A stretch of DNA of 64,000 bases, taken from the NCBI GenBank assembly GCA_047635695.1, contig JBLILN010000001.1, forward strand, positions 124,001 to 188,000. The letters run 5' to 3'. Positions 60,156 through 64,000 of this stretch are shown in pieces (within the stretch, counting starts at the first letter, position 1; every line of letters begins with the position of its first letter). The notes beneath the pieces were generated by a model. The model ran no database searches. It saw only the letters and a program-made list of their open reading frames with translations, and was not told the DNA's origin. This DNA comes from UBA2136 sp047635695. GTDB lineage: Bacteria; Pseudomonadota; Alphaproteobacteria; UBA2136. The translations under genes and the position numbers were made by a program.

Positions 60156-61166
60156 TTAATTATTCAGGTGCGGTATGTTGTGATGAATACTCGAAGGTAT
60201 CCATAACGTTGCTGTGCATGACAAATCGTGGAAAATACCAAGCTTTGTTGTATAGGAAATATGGCCATTGTCATTGACAAGGTCTAACCATTTTTTAGGG
60301 CCACCTGAGCCTGAAAATTTAACAGACACCTTATAAGGGGTAAGTGGAGGCGCAACATTTATATTCATTTTTTCACAAGGTATATTAAATGATATCTCTT
60401 TTTCTGTGGCCGTGAGTTTAATGGTGCGCGTAAAAGTGTTAAACCAAGCAAGGCAAAATATCACAAAGGCGATAAAGATCAGAATATATCTTGTCTTGAT
60501 GACTGTTTTTTCTTTAATAAAGTAACTCCCTATGGTTGCTGTAAGTGCAACGCAGGCAATGCCCCAGACAATATCTGTAAAGAAGTGTGCGCCATATATC
60601 ATGCGACCATAGCCCATAAGGACGCCCGATAAAATACCTGCACTTAAAAAGGCTTTGGCCAGAACAGGTTTTCGACGTCTGAGTATAAAGAAGGGGACAA
60701 GGAGCATGGCAGCCGTTGCCACGTGACCTGAAGGGAATGATTTGTCGTGGAATTTTTGTGGTGCTTTGCCATTAAGGTTAAAGGGCAGTGTATAAGGGGC
60801 GGCTCCATTTAAAATAACAGTGGTACGTGGGCGTGGTCTTTCAACGCTGTCTTTTAATATACTATGCACCAGTAGCCCTGCGCCAAAGACAAGGGTGAAT
60901 AACCAAATAAGTGCTGTGTGGTTAAGAGTGGGATACTTTTTTCGTAAAGGCGGTATAAGTATAAATACCAAGAGGGCAATGCTTATTGCAATAAAGGGTG
61001 TTGGTGCGTATTCTTTAGCCAGCCATGCAAAGTGACTTTCTGGGTTATGGCTTAGGCGTGCAAATGTTTGGTCGAGGTCAAATATAATGCTTAAAGCTGT
61101 TATGAAGCTAGATATACCCAGTATTATAAAAACGTCTCTTTTTAAAGTGGCGAAATTCATGTGCAT
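60156..61166 (-). CDS. PAP2-family membrane phosphatase
   Basis: The 336-residue protein has six membrane helices and the three PAP2 motifs: KDSVERPRP (K-x6-RP), PSGHVATAA and GRMIYGAHFFTDI (R-x5-H-x3-D). These form the active site at the periplasmic face. The C-terminal 90 residues are a soluble beta-rich tail. Members dephosphorylate lipid phosphates (phosphatidate, undecaprenyl-PP, lipid A). The tail and neighbouring GT39 enzyme suggest an envelope lipid; substrate unknown. Divergent from the GT39 gene. Confidence 0.92.
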   Translation of the reverse strand: MHMNFATLKRDVFIILGISSFITALSIIFDLDQTFARLSHNPESHFAWLAKEYAPTPFIAISIALLVFILIPPLRKKYPTLNHTALIWLFTLVFGAGLLVHSILKDSVERPRPRTTVILNGAAPYTLPFNLNGKAPQKFHDKSFPSGHVATAAMLLVPFFILRRRKPVLAKAFLSAGILSGVLMGYGRMIYGAHFFTDIVWGIACVALTATIGSYFIKEKTVIKTRYILIFIAFVIFCLAWFNTFTRTIKLTATEKEISFNIPCEKMNINVAPPLTPYKVSVKFSGSGGPKKWLDLVNDNGHISYTTKLGIFHDLSCTATLWIPSSIHHNIPHLNN

Positions 61167-61230
61167 TGGTTATCCTTAGTTTTAATTGCGTCCACTATAG
61201 ATAAAAAAATAAAAAGAAGCGACCCTTAAT

Positions 61231-62793
61231 ATGAAATATACATCTGATGAAAATTTAAAACCTGTTCTGTTAACGGTGTTTGCTTTATTTATATTACGCC
61301 TTGTTTTTGTTGCCTTTGGCCCTATAGACCTTTCACCTGACGAAGCCCATTACTGGGAATGGTCACGCTACTTAGATTTAAGCTATTATAGTAAGCCACC
61401 TCTTGTGGCTTGGTTGAATTATATATCAACATCTATTTTTGGTAACACACACGTTGGTGTACGTTTTTTTAGTTGTTTGGCTTTATCAGTATTGAGTTTT
61501 GTGGCTTACTTAATCGCACATCAGGCGGCGGGTCAAAAAGCAGGTTGGTTTGCCTTGTTACTCATTAACTTAACGCCAGAGTTCGCTGCGGGTGGTCTGA
61601 TGATGACACCTGACGTGCCTTCATTAACATTTTGGGCGCTCGGGTTGTATATGTTGACTAAAATTGACTTTGAAGCTGCTGACGTACCTTATAGGAAGTT
61701 TGTTATACTCGGTGTTTTTCTAGGATTTGCAGGTTTAGCAAAATATACGACAGCCTTGTTTTACCCCATGCTTGGCCTTTATCTACTTCTAAGTAAACAG
61801 CGCCGTGCATGGCTTTTAAAGCCTCATATTTATATTGCAGGGTTTGTTTCGCTTGTAATGCAAGCGCCTGTTTTATATTGGAACTATATGCACGATTTTA
61901 TTGGTTTAAAGCATGTTATGGGTCAAAGTGCGGGCAGTAGTGACTTTTCAGGATTTAAAAGTTTAGGCAATTTTTTGGGTGGTCAATTGGGTGTTGTTTC
62001 GCCGGTTACCTTTATATTATTGCTCTGTGCTTGGGGCGCGGTTGCTTGCTTGTTGTGGCGAGGGCGTGCGGTCAAAGCACAAACACAAACACAAAAGCAA
62101 AAAACACTCGAAATTCTATGGTATTTTTCAGCGCCTATATTTTTGGCGTTTCTTATTAAGTCCACAGGTTCTAAGGTTCAACCTAATTGGCCTGTTCTTT
62201 CTATATATGGTGGTTTTATATTACTGGCTATATGGGTTTCTGCTGCGGGTAAAGGGCTAAGGCGTACCTTTATTGCAGGCTTGATTTTTTCTACCTTATT
62301 GACGGTTATATCACACGATACATTCATTGTGCGTAAGGTTTTAAAAATGGCAGGGTCTGATGTGGTGGTGCCTTTTAAGCGTGATCCTTTAAAACCCGCT
62401 TTGGGTTGGCGTGGTTTAGGGCAGGCTATTTCAGCAAAGGTTGACCCTGTATTAAACGGTATTGAGCCTATTATTTTAATGACCCGTTACCAAACGGCGA
62501 GTGAGCTTTCATTTTATATGAAGGGTAACCCTAAAATTATTTACGTCAACCCTGGTTATAGACGTCAAAACCAGTATGATTTGTGGCCTTGGCCAGAAGG
62601 TATGGGCGAAAAACCAGTGGTATATATACGTGAAAATGGTGTAATAGAGCCTTTCATTTTTAATGCTTTTGAAAATTGTGCGCATTTGGGTGCTGTGGCT
62701 TCACGCCGTGATAATGTATTGATGCGTCAGGCTAATGTATATTTATGTTTTGGTTATAAGGGGCTAGAAAGACCGCGCCCAGAAAGATACTAA
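61231..62793 (+). CDS. GT39-family (ArnT/PMT-like) glycosyltransferase
   Basis: The 520-residue protein has about 11 membrane helices and the GT-C signature in its first periplasmic loop: DLSPDEAHYWEWSRYLDL with the catalytic Asp-Glu, then SKPPLVAWLNYI. GGLMMTPDVPS follows in the next loop. Enzymes of this family move a sugar from a polyprenyl-phosphate donor to a lipid or protein (ArnT, PMT). The C-terminal 130 residues are soluble and periplasmic. Acceptor unknown; the PAP2 neighbour suggests lipid A or carrier lipid. Confidence 0.92.
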   Translation: MKYTSDENLKPVLLTVFALFILRLVFVAFGPIDLSPDEAHYWEWSRYLDLSYYSKPPLVAWLNYISTSIFGNTHVGVRFFSCLALSVLSFVAYLIAHQAAGQKAGWFALLLINLTPEFAAGGLMMTPDVPSLTFWALGLYMLTKIDFEAADVPYRKFVILGVFLGFAGLAKYTTALFYPMLGLYLLLSKQRRAWLLKPHIYIAGFVSLVMQAPVLYWNYMHDFIGLKHVMGQSAGSSDFSGFKSLGNFLGGQLGVVSPVTFILLLCAWGAVACLLWRGRAVKAQTQTQKQKTLEILWYFSAPIFLAFLIKSTGSKVQPNWPVLSIYGGFILLAIWVSAAGKGLRRTFIAGLIFSTLLTVISHDTFIVRKVLKMAGSDVVVPFKRDPLKPALGWRGLGQAISAKVDPVLNGIEPIILMTRYQTASELSFYMKGNPKIIYVNPGYRRQNQYDLWPWPEGMGEKPVVYIRENGVIEPFIFNAFENCAHLGAVASRRDNVLMRQANVYLCFGYKGLERPRPERY

Positions 62794-62801
62794 GCAAAAA
62801 A

Positions 62802-62823
62802 AAGACCTCCCAAGGGAGGTCTT
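62802..62823. terminator. Bidirectional intrinsic terminator
   Basis: AAGACCTCC / GGAGGTCTT with a 4-base loop and an A-run before it, between the GT39 gene and the convergent PEP-CTERM gene. Confidence 0.88.
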
Positions 62824-62842
62824 CTCAATTCGATGTTGTGGG

Positions 62843-63409
62843 TTAGCTTTTGCGAGCCATGTATTTTTTGCGGATAACTAAGCCGATAATAGCTAAACCA
62901 AACAGAAAAAATGTTGCTGGTTCTGGTACAGATGTCGATGGGCTGTATGTTCCAGAGCGAATATTTTCCCACGTCACGCCAGTGGCGTTGAAGTCAGTGA
63001 AGTTTTGACCAGCGATGCCTCTCATCGACATAGTAACGTCTTGAAATTTAGTGGCACTATAAAAAGCAATTTCTTGATTTCCTGTAAGGTCGTTGACAGG
63101 GGTGAACATTGTTTCACCAAAATTTAAGTCAAAGCGTGTGATTAAGTTGTAAAAGAAATCAACGTCAGGCACTTCAAAAATAATGACATTTGCTTCATTT
63201 GCAAGCGAGAAAATTCTATCAAATTGGCCTGCAAAACTAGCATTTGCAGTAAACGTTTCGTTGCCGTGAAGTGTTAAGGTGATGTTGTTGAGGGGGTCGT
63301 AAACGTCCGCAGCGTCAATCATGTGCGTATAGCTTGTGTTAATTAAACCTGCAAAAGCAGATGTGGTTAAAGCAAAAAATAAGCCTAAAGTAAGGATTAA
63401 TTTTTTCAT
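62843..63409 (-). CDS. PEP-CTERM sorting-domain protein
   Basis: The 188-residue protein has an N-terminal signal peptide (MKKLILTLGLFFALTTSAFA) and a C-terminal PEP-CTERM tripartite tail: VPEPATFFLFGLAIIGLVIR then KKYMARKS. The tail is recognised by exosortase (EpsH), which moves the protein to the surface or matrix in exopolysaccharide-producing bacteria. The mid part is beta-rich with no known domain. No exosortase or EPS genes are in the window, so they must be elsewhere. Confidence 0.93.
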   Translation of the reverse strand: MKKLILTLGLFFALTTSAFAGLINTSYTHMIDAADVYDPLNNITLTLHGNETFTANASFAGQFDRIFSLANEANVIIFEVPDVDFFYNLITRFDLNFGETMFTPVNDLTGNQEIAFYSATKFQDVTMSMRGIAGQNFTDFNATGVTWENIRSGTYSPSTSVPEPATFFLFGLAIIGLVIRKKYMARKS

Positions 63410-63649
63410 ATTATGGGTATTCCTATGAGTATCTGGTCAAAACTGACCGTAAAAAAGGTATGAAGGGTGTTTCATCGTGTGTTCAAAAGTATATATAGGG
63501 TAATTGTATGCAGATTTAAAGTCTTTTTTTTTTAAATATGCATTTTTTTTATTTTTCCTTTAATTTTATTGCTTTATATACGTGTTTTCGTTAGTTTGAG
63601 CCTTGTTAAACACATCTTTTACTGTTTTCTCCTTTTATAGGCATTCCAA
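63410..63649. other. AT-rich gap before the amidase gene
   Basis: About 240 bases with long T and A runs (63520-63570). It must hold the promoters of both flanking divergent genes; no clear boxes are seen. Confidence 0.4.
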
Positions 63650-64000
63650 ATGAAAAAACCATCAGTTATCTGGCGACCTTCGCCTAATTTTGGTGAGCGT
63701 TCTTATGAAGGCTTCCCTGTACCCATCAATGCTATTGTCATTCATGGCACCGGCATGAAAACACATCATGACGTTTTACGGCGTCTGCGTGACCCTTATT
63801 TCGAGGTAAGCGCCCATTACTATATTTCAAGCACAGGAAAGCTTTATCAGCTTGTTAAGGATGAATATAAAGCATGGCACGCAGGCGTGAGCGCTTGGGG
63901 TAATATGCACCACTTAAATTGCAATAGTATTGGTATTGAGCTTTTTAACACCACGGCAGGTAATAAAAAGCCTTACACAAAAGCGCAATATGAAACATTG
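63650..64000 (+). CDS. N-acetylmuramoyl-L-alanine amidase (AmiD-like), partial
   Basis: From ATG 63650 the frame is open to the right edge (117 residues). It shows the Amidase_2 fold: AIVIHGTGMKT (zinc His), SAHYYISSTGKLYQLV, AWHAGVSAWGN (second zinc-site His) and NSIGIELFN. It cuts the amide bond between MurNAc and the stem peptide. No signal peptide is seen at this start, so it may be cytoplasmic, as in recycling-type AmpD-like enzymes, or the true start lies elsewhere. The C-terminus is missing. Confidence 0.9.
   Translation, partial: MKKPSVIWRPSPNFGERSYEGFPVPINAIVIHGTGMKTHHDVLRRLRDPYFEVSAHYYISSTGKLYQLVKDEYKAWHAGVSAWGNMHHLNCNSIGIELFNTTAGNKKPYTKAQYETL

Overview
The window looks like chromosomal DNA of a fairly AT-rich Gram-negative bacterium, most probably an alphaproteobacterium. 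The main evidence is gene order that I know from that class: def-fmt-truA; an MJ0042 zinc-ribbon gene beside ftsE-ftsX-ydcF; gpmI-envC-ctpA-divergent polysaccharide deacetylase-rppH; and rplY-pth. Many lipoproteins, LolA-like and RND proteins and PAP2 and GT39 enzymes fit a two-membrane cell. One feature fits badly: ssrA is in the ordinary one-piece order, whereas most alphaproteobacteria have a permuted two-piece tmRNA. Genus and species cannot be fixed from the sequence.

Layout. 1-8 kb: an exported protein cut by the left edge, an FMN reductase, sucC-(lipoprotein)-sucD of the TCA cycle, and an MMPL exporter with its LolA-like partner. 8.1-9.2 kb: a decayed integrative element (here element C) at the 3' end of ssrA. 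9.3-22.3 kb: an acidic protein, a polytopic membrane protein, 3-hydroxyacyl-CoA dehydrogenase, def-fmt-truA, a TlpA thioredoxin, a tiny lipoprotein, the ftsEX locus and a TPR lipoprotein. 22.6-33.5 kb: tRNA-Gln(TTG) used as an integration site by an apparently intact 10 kb element (A), followed directly by the left-end remnant of a second related element (B). 33.5-38.3 kb: an envelope/lipid-type cluster (TIGR01777 epimerase, SDR, DUF3833, MFS, chalcone-isomerase-like). 38.8-41.2 kb: an alanine-rich coiled-coil protein with C-terminal RTX repeats. 41.4-64 kb: mostly housekeeping genes (cytochrome b561-YceI, NAD(P)HX dehydratase, a VWA protein, rplY-pth, a CPA1 antiporter, gpmI-envC-ctpA-rppH, SemiSWEET, icd, SIMPL, rpmB, PAP2, GT39, a PEP-CTERM protein, an amidase cut by the right edge).

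The most interesting part is element A. It carries a DUF2971 gene, a tyrosine integrase, AlpA, DUF736 and a Rep_trans-like replication protein (a plasmid-like core), followed by two likely conflict systems: a three-gene ABC-three-component (ABC-3C) operon (SMEK protein, small middle component, DUF2326 ABC ATPase) and a divergent OLD-type ATPase/TOPRIM nuclease. Elements A, B and C share one left-end architecture: att site, repeated GGGTAC-like words, one cargo gene, then an integrase. The last repeat abuts the cargo start codon and the paired repeats lie 21, 33 or 42 bp apart. This looks like a family of integrative elements with a shared control or integrase-binding region.

All calls rest on reading the sequence and recalled family knowledge; no database search was run.
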